DNA from: Pseudomonadaceae bacterium SI-3
GTDB lineage: Bacteria; Pseudomonadota; Gammaproteobacteria; Pseudomonadales; Pseudomonadaceae
Assembly (NCBI GenBank): GCA_004010935.1
Contig: CP026511.1
Location: forward strand, 3,162,001 to 3,226,000
Length of the DNA: 64,000 bases
Direction of reading: 5' to 3'
The notes beneath the pieces are model-generated. The model did no database searches. It saw nothing but the letters and a program-made list of their open reading frames with translations, and was not told the origin of the DNA. Every line of letters begins with the position of its first letter. The first letter of the stretch is position 1. This document shows, piece by piece, positions 8,531 to 17,979 of the stretch. Made by a program: the position numbers and the translations under genes.

Positions 8531-10237
8531 TTATGCATGACCGGACCAGTGAAACTCCACGTTGAGCACCTTCCCATCGGGCTGCCAATAAAATCGCTCG
8601 CTTAACTGGCGAATCATGCGTAGCCCTCGCCCTCCCAGGTATTCGCTGCAATATTGCTGGTTCAATGCACGCTGCACGTCGAAGCCCGGTCCGCTATCGC
8701 GAACAGCGATGCGCAGGTAGCCCTTGGCCCCTTCAGACTTGACGGTAAACTCGATAGACACGAAGCCTTCGCTAAGCGCGTCCAGCCGCCGCTGGCGTTC
8801 CTGGTAATAGCTGGCAAAGCCTTCCGCGTCAGCTTTGATGGACGAATCGAGCAACAACACCCCATGCTCCACCGCGTTGGCATAAAGCTCAGTCAACACC
8901 GTAAAAATGGTGCCGACACGGTACCGCAGGGGCGAAATCTGCAGCAAAAGCTGCATCGCCATCGGCAAAGGGTCAGCCGAGCGCAGGCTGCCGGGTCGTA
9001 GTTCGAAGCAAGTCGACCAGTCTCTCGGCCGTAGCTCTCGGCTTCCGAGTGGGTAGACATGAAGCGGATGAGGCGCAACCGCGCCCGGCTCAGCGATCAT
9101 GCTCACTTCAACCAAGCTCAGGTCGTCAAGTATTTGACCATGGAAGGCATGCAGCGCCTCCTGAATGTCGTCGAACAGCGTCGCGGGGTCGGAGTTGGAC
9201 TTCAACACGGCTAGCAGCCGTTGCTCGCCGAACAGCTGATCATCGGCGTTGCAGCTCTCCAACAACCCGTCCGACAGCAACAGCAGGCGATCGCCCAACG
9301 CTAGAGGCAGTGTCTCGAAGGTGTCATCGAATGACGTCGCCTCTCGTACCCCTAGCGGCAAATGCCTGGACCGCAAGGGCAACCGTGCGCCGTCCACGGC
9401 GTTGATCAGATAACCGTCTGGCAAGCCACCGTTCCACACCCGCAAGATTCCTTGCTCGAGGTTGATGTCGAGAAAAGTGGCGCAGCAGAACATCTCGACC
9501 GGCAGGATCAGCTTTAGCTTGGCGTTGATATCGCGAAGGATCTGATTACTCGAGTAGCCCTTGGCGGTCATTCCGTAAAAAGTTTCCGCCAGCGGCATGG
9601 CGCCGATCGCGGCCGGCAAACCATGGCCGGTGAAGTCGCCAAGTAGCACGAACATCCTACCGGCCGGCGCTTGGGCAGCGAGCAGCAGGTCGCCATTGAA
9701 TAGCGCCCGAGGAGATTGTCGATAACGGATGTTGGGGGCGTTAAGACAGCCGGCGTGAGCGACCTTATCGAAAATGGCCTTGGCCGCGCGCTGCTCGTCG
9801 AGCAATTGCTGATTGCGGCGGCCGATCAGATCACGCTGCTCCAGCACCGTCGCTTGCAGTCGGCGCAAGCGATGCATGGCCTGGATCTTCGCCTCCAGAA
9901 TGATCGGGTTGTAAGGCTTGGCGATAAAGTCATCGCCGCCCGCCTCGAGACAGCGAACCAGCGCTTCGTTTTCGGTCAACGAAGTAAGAAAGATGATTGG
10001 CACCAGCTCATTGCCAGCCAATTGCTTGATCTGTTGCGCCGCTTCGAAGCCGTCCATCACCGGCATCAATGCATCCATCAATACCAGCTGTGGGCGCTCG
10101 CGCTCGAACAGCTCCACCGCTTCGGCGCCATTGGCGGCGGTCACCACGTGATGGCCCTGGCGGCGGACGATAGCCGCCAACAGCATGCGATCAGCCGCAC
10201 CATCCTCGGCAATGAGTATGGAGAGCCGACGAGGCAT
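8531..10237 (-). CDS. hsbR: Response regulator with PP2C phosphatase and anti-sigma kinase domains HsbR
   Basis: The 568-residue protein has three domains. The first is a receiver (about 5-120) with phospho-acceptor D55 in LVLMDALMPVMDG and K in IAKPYNP. The second is a PP2C/SpoIIE phosphatase (about 190-395) with LGDFTGHGLPAAIGA and LLLLSDGLLES. The third is a C-terminal HATPase serine-kinase domain (about 430-560) with VLTELYANAVEHG, VRDSGPGFD and GGRGLRMIRQL. HsbR phosphorylates or dephosphorylates the antagonist HsbA depending on the HptB signal. Its ATG overlaps the hsbA stop (ATGA), so the pair is translationally coupled. Confidence 0.94.
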   Translation of the reverse strand: MPRRLSILIAEDGAADRMLLAAIVRRQGHHVVTAANGAEAVELFERERPQLVLMDALMPVMDGFEAAQQIKQLAGNELVPIIFLTSLTENEALVRCLEAGGDDFIAKPYNPIILEAKIQAMHRLRRLQATVLEQRDLIGRRNQQLLDEQRAAKAIFDKVAHAGCLNAPNIRYRQSPRALFNGDLLLAAQAPAGRMFVLLGDFTGHGLPAAIGAMPLAETFYGMTAKGYSSNQILRDINAKLKLILPVEMFCCATFLDINLEQGILRVWNGGLPDGYLINAVDGARLPLRSRHLPLGVREATSFDDTFETLPLALGDRLLLLSDGLLESCNADDQLFGEQRLLAVLKSNSDPATLFDDIQEALHAFHGQILDDLSLVEVSMIAEPGAVAPHPLHVYPLGSRELRPRDWSTCFELRPGSLRSADPLPMAMQLLLQISPLRYRVGTIFTVLTELYANAVEHGVLLLDSSIKADAEGFASYYQERQRRLDALSEGFVSIEFTVKSEGAKGYLRIAVRDSGPGFDVQRALNQQYCSEYLGGRGLRMIRQLSERFYWQPDGKVLNVEFHWSGHA

Positions 10238-10542
10238 CAGGCGATCGCGAACAGTTGTTCGAAGTTGGAAACCGAAAGGACTTTGCGGACATCAGGGTTG
10301 CAATTGATCAGGCGAATATCGGCCTTATCGCTGCCCGCATGATCGCGCAACAGTAACAACATCCCAAGGGCAGAACTGTCGAGATAGGTCGCGCCGTTGA
10401 GGTCGACCACATAGCGTCGCGGCGAACTCCCAGCGCATTGATAGGCATCGCGAAAAGCCTGGTGCGTGTTGAAATCGAAGCGCCCTCGAATCGTTATGGT
10501 CAGCTCCTGTCCATCTGCCGATAGCTGTGAACTGATGGTCAT
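10237..10542 (-). CDS. hsbA: Anti-sigma factor antagonist HsbA (STAS domain)
   Basis: The 101-residue single STAS domain has the phosphorylation loop ATYLDSSALGMLLLL, with the likely target serine at S56. In P. aeruginosa unphosphorylated HsbA binds the anti-sigma factor FlgM, and phosphorylated HsbA binds the diguanylate cyclase HsbD, so the protein toggles swimming against biofilm formation. Those partners are family knowledge, not visible here. It is first in hsbA-hsbR-hptB and starts 174 bases after fliJ. Confidence 0.94.
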   Translation of the reverse strand: MTISSQLSADGQELTITIRGRFDFNTHQAFRDAYQCAGSSPRRYVVDLNGATYLDSSALGMLLLLRDHAGSDKADIRLINCNPDVRKVLSVSNFEQLFAIA

Positions 10543-10716
10543 CTAGCACTCCTGATCCGAACGAGGTCGTGGCCTTTCGCCACGGCTGTCGTTATTGCTG
10601 GGTTGGTGCCGGCGCGCAGCGTGGCGCCACGTCCAGGGCCTGCAGCTTCAATTCCAACCGCGCTAATGTAAAGAAGCTGATGAAGATTTAGCACCCTAAG
10701 CCCAGCGCAGCAAGCC

Positions 10717-11169
10717 TCAATCCTGTTTAGGGCGACTCGAGAGTCGCTGGGAAAATTCGTCCAGCAATTTTTGCTCTCGCTTGTCCGCTGCGGTCCGGGC
10801 CTCCTGCAGATAGCGCTCGACCAGTTTGCGCAGGCCGTCGAGCCGGGCACGTCGCTGTTGCCATTGCTCGCGCAGCTTGTCGAGGTTGTTGCGGTGCCAG
10901 TCCAGGCTGCGCTGCTGTTGCCCGATGGCCGACTCGAGCTGAGAGAGAAAACGCTGGTAGTTCATCAGCCACTGGCCGGACACGCCTTGGCTGCCTTGGG
11001 CCATCCACTGCTGCTGGTAATCGGCGAAGTACTGCCGTAACTCGCCCAGCTTGGCTTCGGCCTGTGCAACTTGCGTCTGGCCTTGTCCAAACAGCTTCGC
11101 AGCCTCTCGCTCGGCACGCTCGGCCATCTCAATCACCGGCGCCAGACGCGCCGCACGGCTGGCTGCCAC
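10717..11169 (-). CDS. fliJ: Flagellar export chaperone FliJ
   Basis: The 150-residue product is predicted to be almost entirely coiled coil, rich in Gln, Arg, Leu and Glu. It starts MAASRAARLAPVIEMAERAE and has the internal SLDWHRNNLDKLREQWQQRR segment of FliJ. FliJ sits in the centre of the FliI ATPase ring, like the gamma subunit of F1, and links it to FlhA. It follows fliI by 3 bases. Confidence 0.93.
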   Translation of the reverse strand: MAASRAARLAPVIEMAERAEREAAKLFGQGQTQVAQAEAKLGELRQYFADYQQQWMAQGSQGVSGQWLMNYQRFLSQLESAIGQQQRSLDWHRNNLDKLREQWQQRRARLDGLRKLVERYLQEARTAADKREQKLLDEFSQRLSSRPKQD

Positions 11170-11172
11170 GGA

Positions 11173-12531
11173 TTAGCCCGCGGCCTTGGGGTTGAACACG
11201 CTGGCCAGCAGCGCTTCGCTCTGCGCCAGGTGCTCGGCCTCGTTCAGGCCCTGCCGTAGATAGCGAACCATTTCGGCCTGCCGGGCGATGGCGAGGTCGG
11301 TTTCCGGATCACCGCCGGGTACATAGGCGCCAACGCTGATCAGGTCGCGGCTCTGTTGAAAGCGCGACCAAAGCTGCTTGAAGCGTTGGGCATTACGCAT
11401 ATGCTCGGCGCTGACCACCTGCGGCATAACTCGGCTGATTGACGCCTCGATGTCGATGGCCGGGTAATGCCCCTCCTCAGCCAAGCGGCGAGAAAGCACA
11501 AAATGGCCGTCGAGCACGCCGCGCGCCGCATCGGCGATCGGATCCTGCTGATCATCACCTTCGGACAGGACGGTATAGAACGCGGTGATCGAGCCGCCGC
11601 CCTCCTCCGCATTACCCGCGCGCTCAACCAAGCTTGGTAGCTTGGCAAATACCGATGGCGGGTAGCCCTTGGTCGCGGGCGGCTCGCCAATGGCCAGGGC
11701 GATCTCGCGCTGGGCCTGGGCGAATCGCGTGAGCGAGTCCATCAACAGCAGCACATTCTTGCCCTTGTCGCGGAAATACTCGGCGATGCGCGTGCAATAC
11801 ATGGCGGCGCGCAAACGCATCAACGGCGCATCGTCTGCCGGCGAAGCCACCACCACCGAACGCTTGATACTTTCCTCGGTAAGGATGTTCTCGATGAATT
11901 CCTTCACTTCACGGCCACGCTCGCCAATCAGCCCGACGACAATGATGTCGGCCTCGGTGAAGCGCGTCATCATGCCCAGCAGGACCGACTTACCGACGCC
12001 GGTGCCCGCGAACAGGCCGAGACGCTGACCGCGCCCGACGGTCAGGAGGCCATTGATGCTGCGGATGCCGACGTCCAGTGGCTCGCTGATGGGGTGACGC
12101 TTGAGCGGGTTGATCACCGGGCCATCCATGGGCACCCAGTCTTCGGCCTTCATCCCACCCTTGCCGTCCAATGCACGCCCGGCGCCATCCAGCACGCGCC
12201 CCAACATCGAGGTGCCCATGGGCAGGCGGCCGGTGTTGGCCAAGGGCACCACCCGAGCACCGGGGGCAATGCCGGCGAGGCTACCGACCGGCATCAGGTA
12301 GAGCTTGCCGCCTGAAAATCCCATTACCTCGGCTTCGACCTGGGTCGGATGGTAGCTGTCCTCGTTGATCACCAGGCAGCGGCTGCCGACAGCGGCGCGC
12401 AAGCCTTCCGCTTCCAGCGTCAGCCCGACCATACGCAACAACCGACCCTCGAGGATCGGTTGGCTGGGAAGCTTGATCGCCTCGCCATAGGTTTCGAAGC
12501 GCTTGGCAAAACTGGTTCGTTCAAGGCGCAT
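11173..12531 (-). CDS. fliI: Flagellum-specific ATP synthase FliI
   Basis: The protein has 452 residues from the ATG at 12531 ([20 protein letters not shown]); the frame continues upstream inside fliH but without FliI character. It is the F1-beta-like ATPase of the export apparatus. The Walker A motif GTGVGKS is at 176-182, the Walker B region is NVLLLMDS, and further on come [19 protein letters not shown] and the C-terminal helical domain. FliI unfolds and releases export substrates. The start overlaps the end of fliH by 11 bases. Confidence 0.97.
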   Translation of the reverse strand: MRLERTSFAKRFETYGEAIKLPSQPILEGRLLRMVGLTLEAEGLRAAVGSRCLVINEDSYHPTQVEAEVMGFSGGKLYLMPVGSLAGIAPGARVVPLANTGRLPMGTSMLGRVLDGAGRALDGKGGMKAEDWVPMDGPVINPLKRHPISEPLDVGIRSINGLLTVGRGQRLGLFAGTGVGKSVLLGMMTRFTEADIIVVGLIGERGREVKEFIENILTEESIKRSVVVASPADDAPLMRLRAAMYCTRIAEYFRDKGKNVLLLMDSLTRFAQAQREIALAIGEPPATKGYPPSVFAKLPSLVERAGNAEEGGGSITAFYTVLSEGDDQQDPIADAARGVLDGHFVLSRRLAEEGHYPAIDIEASISRVMPQVVSAEHMRNAQRFKQLWSRFQQSRDLISVGAYVPGGDPETDLAIARQAEMVRYLRQGLNEAEHLAQSEALLASVFNPKAAG

Positions 12532-13309
12532 CTGGCTGCTCCGTGCCTGGGTGCAGGTCCAGGTGCAGATCGGCGTCCGGCGGGCTGGTGGCGTTTTCCC
12601 GCTGCTGTTCGAACAGCTGCGTGATGGCCTGTCCCAGGCGCGTCTCGACGCTGGCATCGATCCGGCTCTGCTCGGTCTCGATCCGGCAGCCGCCCGGCAG
12701 CAGATCACTGTCCTCGACGATCTTCCAGGTCTCTTCGTGACGCTCGCGCAGCGCTTTGACCAGGTCGAAATCTTGCGGGTTGATGTAGATGCGCACGTTG
12801 CTGGCGCCCATGGGCAGCAATTTTAGCGCCTCGCGCAGCACCTGACGGATCTGGCTGGAATCGATCAGCAGGTCGCGCTGAATCACTTCGCGGGCCAGCT
12901 GGCTGACCAGGGTGACCATGGCGTGCTCGAGGTTGCGGTCCTGCTCGGCGATGGGTTCGAGCAGCTGCCCCATCAGCTTTTCCAGGCTGTCCAGCTTGGG
13001 CGTCAGCGCCGCCTCTGCCTCCTGCCTGGCCTTGAGCTGACCGGCGTGAAAGCCATCCTTTTCGCCAGTGCTGAAACCTTCGTTGTAGGCCTCCTGACGG
13101 ATCGCCTCGAGTTCGTCGAGCGTCAGCGGTTTGACTTCCTCGACCGGTACGTCTTCGCTGCGTGACAGTTCTTCGTCTTCGGCCGGCGCCTCGCCAATCT
13201 CCGCGGCTTCCGGCTCTGCGCCCAAGGGGTCGAAGCTCGGCAAGGCCCAGCGATCGAAAACGTTGACGTCTTTCGCGCGGATCACATCGCTGGGGTTTTC
13301 CTTGGACAT
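12521..13309 (-). CDS. fliH: Flagellar assembly protein FliH
   Basis: A protein of 262 residues. An acidic N-terminal region (about 35-75, rich in E, A and P) is followed by a long helical stretch (85-160) and the FliH/HrpE C-terminal domain (about 130-245) with [20 protein letters not shown] and [20 protein letters not shown]. FliH inhibits FliI and links the ATPase to FliN at the C-ring. The neighbouring order fliG-fliH-fliI is standard. Confidence 0.95.
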   Translation of the reverse strand: MSKENPSDVIRAKDVNVFDRWALPSFDPLGAEPEAAEIGEAPAEDEELSRSEDVPVEEVKPLTLDELEAIRQEAYNEGFSTGEKDGFHAGQLKARQEAEAALTPKLDSLEKLMGQLLEPIAEQDRNLEHAMVTLVSQLAREVIQRDLLIDSSQIRQVLREALKLLPMGASNVRIYINPQDFDLVKALRERHEETWKIVEDSDLLPGGCRIETEQSRIDASVETRLGQAITQLFEQQRENATSPPDADLHLDLHPGTEQPDAP

Positions 13310-13326
13310 TCGGTTTCAGTGCCTTG

Positions 13327-14343
13327 CTAGACCATTTCCTCGCCGCCCTTGCCACCGAGCACGATTTCTCCGGCTTCGGCCATGCGGCGAGCGATGGTGA
13401 GAATTTCTTTCTGGGCGCCTTCGACTTCGCTGATGCGCACCGGCCCCTTGGCTTCCAGGTCGTCGCGCAGCAGTTCGCCGGCGCGCTTGGACATGTTCTT
13501 GAAGACCTTTTCCTTGATCGCTTCGTCAGCGCCCTTGAGCGCCATGACCAGCACATCGGAGGATACTTCGCGCAGCAGCACCTGAATGCCCCGGTCGTCG
13601 ACATCGGCGAGATTGTCGAAGACGAACATCAGGTCTTCGATCTGCGACGACAGATCCTCGTCGACATCGCGAATGGCGTCCATCAACTGGCCTTCAACGG
13701 AGCTGTCCAGGAAGTTCATGATGTCCGCGGCACGCTTGACGCCGCCCAGCGTTGCTCGCGTGGTATTGGCGTTGCCGGAGAACTGTTTCTCAAGGATCAG
13801 GTTCAGCTCCTTCAGCGCGGCGGGCTGCACCGTGTTGAGCGACGATACACGCAGGACGATGTCCAGCCGCACCTTATGGTCGAAGTGAGAGAGCACCTCG
13901 CCAGCCTGATCGGGGTCCAGATAGGCCACCACAATCGCCTGGATCTGCGGGTGTTCGTAGCGGATCACATCGGCAACGGCACGCGGCTCCATCCACTTCA
14001 GGCTGTCCAGGCCGCTGGTATTACCACCGAGCAGGATGCGGTCGATCAGGCCACCCGCCTTGTCCTCACCGAGGGCCTGCGTGAGCATCTTGCGGATATA
14101 GCCGTCCGAACCTACGCCAAGGCTGGTCTGGTCGCCGACGATCTCGACAAACTCACCCATCACCTGTTCGATCTGGTTCTTCTGCACGTTGCGCAATTGC
14201 GCCATTGCCGTGCCGACCTTCTGTACTTCCTTCGGGCCGAGATGACGCAGCACCTGCGCCGCGTCGGCCTCGCCCAGCGAAAGCAGCAAGACCGCCGCCT
14301 TGTCGATTTTGTTCAGCTTGACCGGAACTCGAGCATCACTCAT
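13327..14343 (-). CDS. fliG: Flagellar motor switch protein FliG
   Basis: The 338-residue protein has the expected N, middle and C domains. The N-terminal LNKIDKAAVLLLSLGEADAA binds the FliF C-terminus, the middle holds the EHPQ motif (RYEHPQIQAIVVAYL), and the C-terminal torque helix carries the charged residues facing the stator (about 280-300, ALKGADEAIKEKVFKNMSKR). The 5' end overlaps fliF by 8 bases, fitting the tight FliF-FliG pairing. Confidence 0.97.
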   Translation of the reverse strand: MSDARVPVKLNKIDKAAVLLLSLGEADAAQVLRHLGPKEVQKVGTAMAQLRNVQKNQIEQVMGEFVEIVGDQTSLGVGSDGYIRKMLTQALGEDKAGGLIDRILLGGNTSGLDSLKWMEPRAVADVIRYEHPQIQAIVVAYLDPDQAGEVLSHFDHKVRLDIVLRVSSLNTVQPAALKELNLILEKQFSGNANTTRATLGGVKRAADIMNFLDSSVEGQLMDAIRDVDEDLSSQIEDLMFVFDNLADVDDRGIQVLLREVSSDVLVMALKGADEAIKEKVFKNMSKRAGELLRDDLEAKGPVRISEVEGAQKEILTIARRMAEAGEIVLGGKGGEEMV

Positions 14344-16123
14344 CTGCGTTGATCCACTCTTTGACGACCTGAGCCACCCGGCCCGGATCTTCTGCTACCA
14401 GATTCTTGATGGCATTCAATTGCGCATCGTATCCCTCGGTCGGGCTTGGCAGCATGATGCTCTGCGGCCCGCTCAAACTGACTCGATCATTGGACAGCGC
14501 CCCGTCGATGCCTTCCATGTCACCGAGCTCGGCATCACCGCCCACTGTTTGCAGTTCCTTGCTCTTGCCGGCGTTGGTCAGGTTGTTCAGCACGGGCCGC
14601 AGCACGCCGAACACCAGAACCAGGATGAACAGGACACCGAGCACCTGCTTGACGATGTCCCAGAACCACGGCTGCGAGTAGAACGGACTTTCAATAAAGG
14701 TCTCGTCGAGCGAGTCAGCGGCGAACGGCGCATTGATCACACTGACGCTGTCACCACGGCTTGCATCAAAACCGACCGCGTCCTGTACCAGCCGGGTGAA
14801 GCGCGCCAGTTCTTCGGCGGTACGCGGTACCCGAGTGGTGGTGCCGTCAGCGGCAATGGTCATCTGGTCATCGAGCACCACGGCAACCGACAGCCGACGC
14901 AGGCGTCCCTGTTGCTGCTTGGTGTAGCTGATCGACCGATCCAACTCATAGTTGCGGGTCGCCTGCTCACGCTTGTCTGCCGGATACGGCGCCAACATCG
15001 GTTGCCCGGTCGCGGGGTCCATGACTTGCTGACCATTGGCATCCAGCAACGGCTGGCCCGGAGCGATGGCACCCGCCGCGCCGGCCTGCCCGGCAACAGC
15101 ATTCTCGGGCGCAGCAGCGGGGCCCGGTGGTTGATTGCTGAGGGCCCCAGGCACACCTTGCGGGCCGAGGCTGCTCTGACGCTGCTCGCTGACGCTCTGC
15201 TCGCTGCGCAGCGCGGGCTGATCGGGGTTGAAGGTCTCGGACGTGGATTCGACTGCACTGAAGTCCACATCAGCAGACACTTCAGCCTTGTAGCGGCCGC
15301 TGCCCAGCACCGGCTGCAGGATGTTGTGCACGCGCTGGGTGTAAAGGCTCTCCATACGACGGCTGTAGTCGAACTGCTTGCCGGCCATGCTCAGCTCGGT
15401 CAACTCCTGCTGATCGGATAGCAGGTTGCCCTTCTGATCGACTACAGTGATCTGTGACTTGGTCAGCTCAGGCACGCTGGTCGCGACCAGATTGATGATC
15501 GCCATCACCTGGCTTGGCTCAAGATTGCGACCCGGATAGAGTTCGACCAGTACCGATGCGCTCGGCTTGCGCTCGTCGCGGACGAATACCGAGCTCTTCG
15601 GAATGGCCAGGTGGACGCGCGCGCCCTTGACGTTATTCAGACTGGAAATGGTGCGACCCAGCTCGCCTTCAAGACCACGGCGATAGCGGGTCGCTTCCAT
15701 GAACTGGCTCGTGCCGAGGCCTTGCTCTTTGTCGAGAATTTCAAAACCGATATTGCTGTCGGTCGGAGCGATACCAGCACTGGCCAGCTTCAACCGCGCA
15801 CGCGCAAGGTCATCGGCCTTGACCAGCAGGGCGCCGGAATTGGGCTCGACCGTGTAGGAAATGTCGGCGGCCGCCAAGGTTTCCATCACCTGGTTGGCGT
15901 CCATTCCGGCGAGGCTGCCCAGCAATGGCCGGTAGTCCGGCTGCTGCGACCAAAGCACGACTGCAAAACCGATAGCAACGCTCGCCGCCAAACCGACCAG
16001 CAGGCCGATCTGCCGCAGCATCGACATTTCAGACAGGTTTTCCAGAAAGGAAAGACCCAGCAAAGGCTTCTTCGGAGCATCCGAACCAACCGGCACCGGG
16101 GCATTGCTAAGCGCGTCAGCCAT
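14336..16123 (-). CDS. fliF: Flagellar MS-ring protein FliF
   Basis: The protein has 595 residues. It has two membrane helices, at about 37-58 and 455-475, flanking a large periplasmic part. The ring-building motifs (about 60-230) include LDKEQGLGTSQFMEATRYRR and ARVHLAIPKSSVF. The C-terminal tail binds FliG and ends EDPGRVAQVVKEWINADE. A Pro/Ala/Gly-rich insert (about 300-370) is variable in the family. FliF forms the MS ring on which the export gate and C-ring assemble. Confidence 0.97.
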   Translation of the reverse strand: MADALSNAPVPVGSDAPKKPLLGLSFLENLSEMSMLRQIGLLVGLAASVAIGFAVVLWSQQPDYRPLLGSLAGMDANQVMETLAAADISYTVEPNSGALLVKADDLARARLKLASAGIAPTDSNIGFEILDKEQGLGTSQFMEATRYRRGLEGELGRTISSLNNVKGARVHLAIPKSSVFVRDERKPSASVLVELYPGRNLEPSQVMAIINLVATSVPELTKSQITVVDQKGNLLSDQQELTELSMAGKQFDYSRRMESLYTQRVHNILQPVLGSGRYKAEVSADVDFSAVESTSETFNPDQPALRSEQSVSEQRQSSLGPQGVPGALSNQPPGPAAAPENAVAGQAGAAGAIAPGQPLLDANGQQVMDPATGQPMLAPYPADKREQATRNYELDRSISYTKQQQGRLRRLSVAVVLDDQMTIAADGTTTRVPRTAEELARFTRLVQDAVGFDASRGDSVSVINAPFAADSLDETFIESPFYSQPWFWDIVKQVLGVLFILVLVFGVLRPVLNNLTNAGKSKELQTVGGDAELGDMEGIDGALSNDRVSLSGPQSIMLPSPTEGYDAQLNAIKNLVAEDPGRVAQVVKEWINADE

Positions 16124-16138
16124 AGTTCAAATCCTGCC

Positions 16139-16468
16139 TTAGACCGGCATCTGCATGATGTCTTGATACGCCTGGACCAGCTTGTTGCGGACCTGGGTCA
16201 TGGCCTGAAAGGAAACGCTGGCTTTCTGTGACGCGATCATGACTTCGGTCAGATCAATGCCACCCTGGCCCATCTCGAAAGCGGTAGCTAACTGATTGGA
16301 AGCCTGCTGGGTTTCGTTCACTTTATTGACGGCTTGGCCGAGCATGTCGGAAAAGCTCGCCGCGCCCACTTCTGGAGCCGCAGTCACGGGCTTGGAGCGT
16401 GCCATTGCATCGGTCTGCATGGCCCGCATTTCCAGCATCAAGCGATTGAATTCAATACCCTGACTCAT
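16139..16468 (-). CDS. fliE: Flagellar hook-basal body protein FliE
   Basis: The product has 109 residues from the ATG at 16468 ([18 protein letters not shown]), which is preceded by GGAGG. It ends in the FliE signature [20 protein letters not shown]. FliE joins the MS ring to the rod. It is the first gene of fliEFGHIJ and has its own sigma-54 promoter. No fleS/fleR genes follow upstream, unlike P. aeruginosa; a BenE transporter lies there instead. Confidence 0.96.
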   Translation of the reverse strand: MSQGIEFNRLMLEMRAMQTDAMARSKPVTAAPEVGAASFSDMLGQAVNKVNETQQASNQLATAFEMGQGGIDLTEVMIASQKASVSFQAMTQVRNKLVQAYQDIMQMPV

Positions 16469-16523
16469 CATTCCTCCAACAGCTGCGGTTTTTTTGACGC
16501 CTCGCAGCAGGCACAGGAGTAAT

Positions 16524-16539
16524 AGCAACATCGGTGCCA
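16524..16539 (-). promoter_or_regulatory. Sigma-54 promoter of fliEFGHIJ
   Basis: The minus strand reads TGGCACCGATGTTGCT, a near-perfect RpoN -24/-12 box with GG-N10-GC spacing. The predicted start near 16512 leaves about 44 bases before the fliE ATG. The rest of the 300-base gap to the divergent transporter gene at 16769 shows no other feature I can support. Confidence 0.9.
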
Positions 16540-16768
16540 GTGTCCGCACGACCATTCCGATCCGCTGCCGCGCGGGAGACGAACGGCGCCAAGCAGGGTT
16601 AGGGCACTGTTACGCTGATCACGCTGCTGGCTGTACCGCGACGCGAAGCGCGCAACCCCCTAGCCTGTCGTGTATCGCTGGCACGATGCGTTGAAGTAGG
16701 CCAAGCCCCGGTCCGTCAGCGATTTCGCCCCTGCGTATCCATCCCTGAATCCGGACCCAAAGCCGACG

Positions 16769-17965
16769 ATGACCGCCACCGCCGCTCCATCTCAACGCCT
16801 GTTCAAGGACAGCTCGGCCTCCACCGTCGTGGCCGGCTTCATTGCCATGCTCACCGGCTACACCAGCTCGCTGGTGCTGATGTTCCAGGCCGGGCAGGCC
16901 GCTGGGCTCAGCGGCGGACAGATCTCCTCCTGGATCTGGGCACTGTCGATCGGCATGGCGATTTGCAGTATTGGCCTGTCATTGCGCTACCGGACGCCTG
17001 TGGTCATCGCCTGGTCGACGCCCGGTGCGGCGCTGTTGATCAGCAGCCTGCCGGGCGTTCCTTACGGCGAGGCGATCGGTGCCTTCATCTTCGCCTCGGC
17101 GCTGATCGCCCTGTGCGGGCTAGCCGGCAGCTTCGAGCGGCTGATGCGCAAGGTGCCCGCGTCGCTGGCAACGGCGTTGCTGGCGGGCGTCCTGTTCAAC
17201 ATCGGCAGCGAGATTTTTCGCGCGGTAGAAGTCCAGCCAGTGCTGGTGCTGGGTATGTTCTTCAGTTACCTGCTCGCCAAGCGCTTTCAACCCCGCTATG
17301 CGGTGCTTTCGGCGCTGCTGATTGGCTGTGGCCTGTCGGCAATGATGGGTCTACTGAACTTCAGTGAGCTGAGCCTGGAAGTCGCGGCGCCGGTCTGGAC
17401 TACACCGGATCTATCGCTTGCCGCCATCTTCAGTATTGGCATTCCGCTATTCGTGATCGCCATGGCCTCGCAGAACATGCCGGGGCTGGCCGTGCTTCGC
17501 GCTGAGGGCTATCCGGTGCCGGCATCGCCACTGATCTCGGTGACCGGCATCGCCTCGGTGCTGCTGGCACCCTTTGGCTCTCATGGCATCCATCTGGCCG
17601 CGATCACCATGGCCATCTGCAGTGGCCCGGAAGCACATCCGGACCCGGCAAGGCGCTATACCGCAGCCGTCTGGTGCGGCGTCTTCTATGGCATCGCCGG
17701 AATTTTCGGCGCCACCCTGGCCGCCCTCTTCGCCTCCTTCCCGGCTGCCCTGGTGTTATCCATCGCAGCATTGGCGCTGCTCGGCTCGATCGGGAGCGGC
17801 CTGACCCAGGCCATGCAAACACCGCGTGAACGCGAAGCGGCGCTGATTACCTTCATGGTGACGGCGTCGGGCCTGACCCTATTCGGCATCGGCTCAGCGC
17901 TGTGGGGGTTGGTAGCGGGTGTGCTGACGCTATTGATCGTCAGCGCACCCAAGGGATCGGCCTGA
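16769..17965 (+). CDS. BenE-family benzoate/proton symporter-like protein
   Basis: A 398-residue polytopic membrane protein with about 11-12 hydrophobic segments. BenE hallmarks include VAGFIAMLTGYTSSLVLMF, STPGAALL, and FGSHGIHLAAITMAICSGPEAHPDPARRY. Members take up benzoate or similar aromatic acids with protons. No ben or cat catabolic genes are nearby, so the actual substrate cannot be told. No clear Shine-Dalgarno sequence precedes the ATG; the start is set by the hydrophobic onset. Confidence 0.85.
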   Translation: MTATAAPSQRLFKDSSASTVVAGFIAMLTGYTSSLVLMFQAGQAAGLSGGQISSWIWALSIGMAICSIGLSLRYRTPVVIAWSTPGAALLISSLPGVPYGEAIGAFIFASALIALCGLAGSFERLMRKVPASLATALLAGVLFNIGSEIFRAVEVQPVLVLGMFFSYLLAKRFQPRYAVLSALLIGCGLSAMMGLLNFSELSLEVAAPVWTTPDLSLAAIFSIGIPLFVIAMASQNMPGLAVLRAEGYPVPASPLISVTGIASVLLAPFGSHGIHLAAITMAICSGPEAHPDPARRYTAAVWCGVFYGIAGIFGATLAALFASFPAALVLSIAALALLGSIGSGLTQAMQTPREREAALITFMVTASGLTLFGIGSALWGLVAGVLTLLIVSAPKGSA

Positions 17966-17979
17966 ATCGCCCCAGCGAA

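Noticed and set aside
10568..10583. CGTGGC/GCCACG hairpin before hsbA as a terminator after fliJ
   Set aside because: A short stem of six base pairs without a T-run; no basis for separating hsbA from fliJ transcription.
13324..14352. 342-codon plus-strand frame opposite fliG
   Set aside because: It covers fliG almost exactly in antisense; the minus-strand FliG reading is unmistakable.
16489..16495. Run of seven T upstream of fliE as a terminator tail
   Set aside because: No hairpin precedes it on the plus strand; on the minus strand it is an A-run in the fliE leader.
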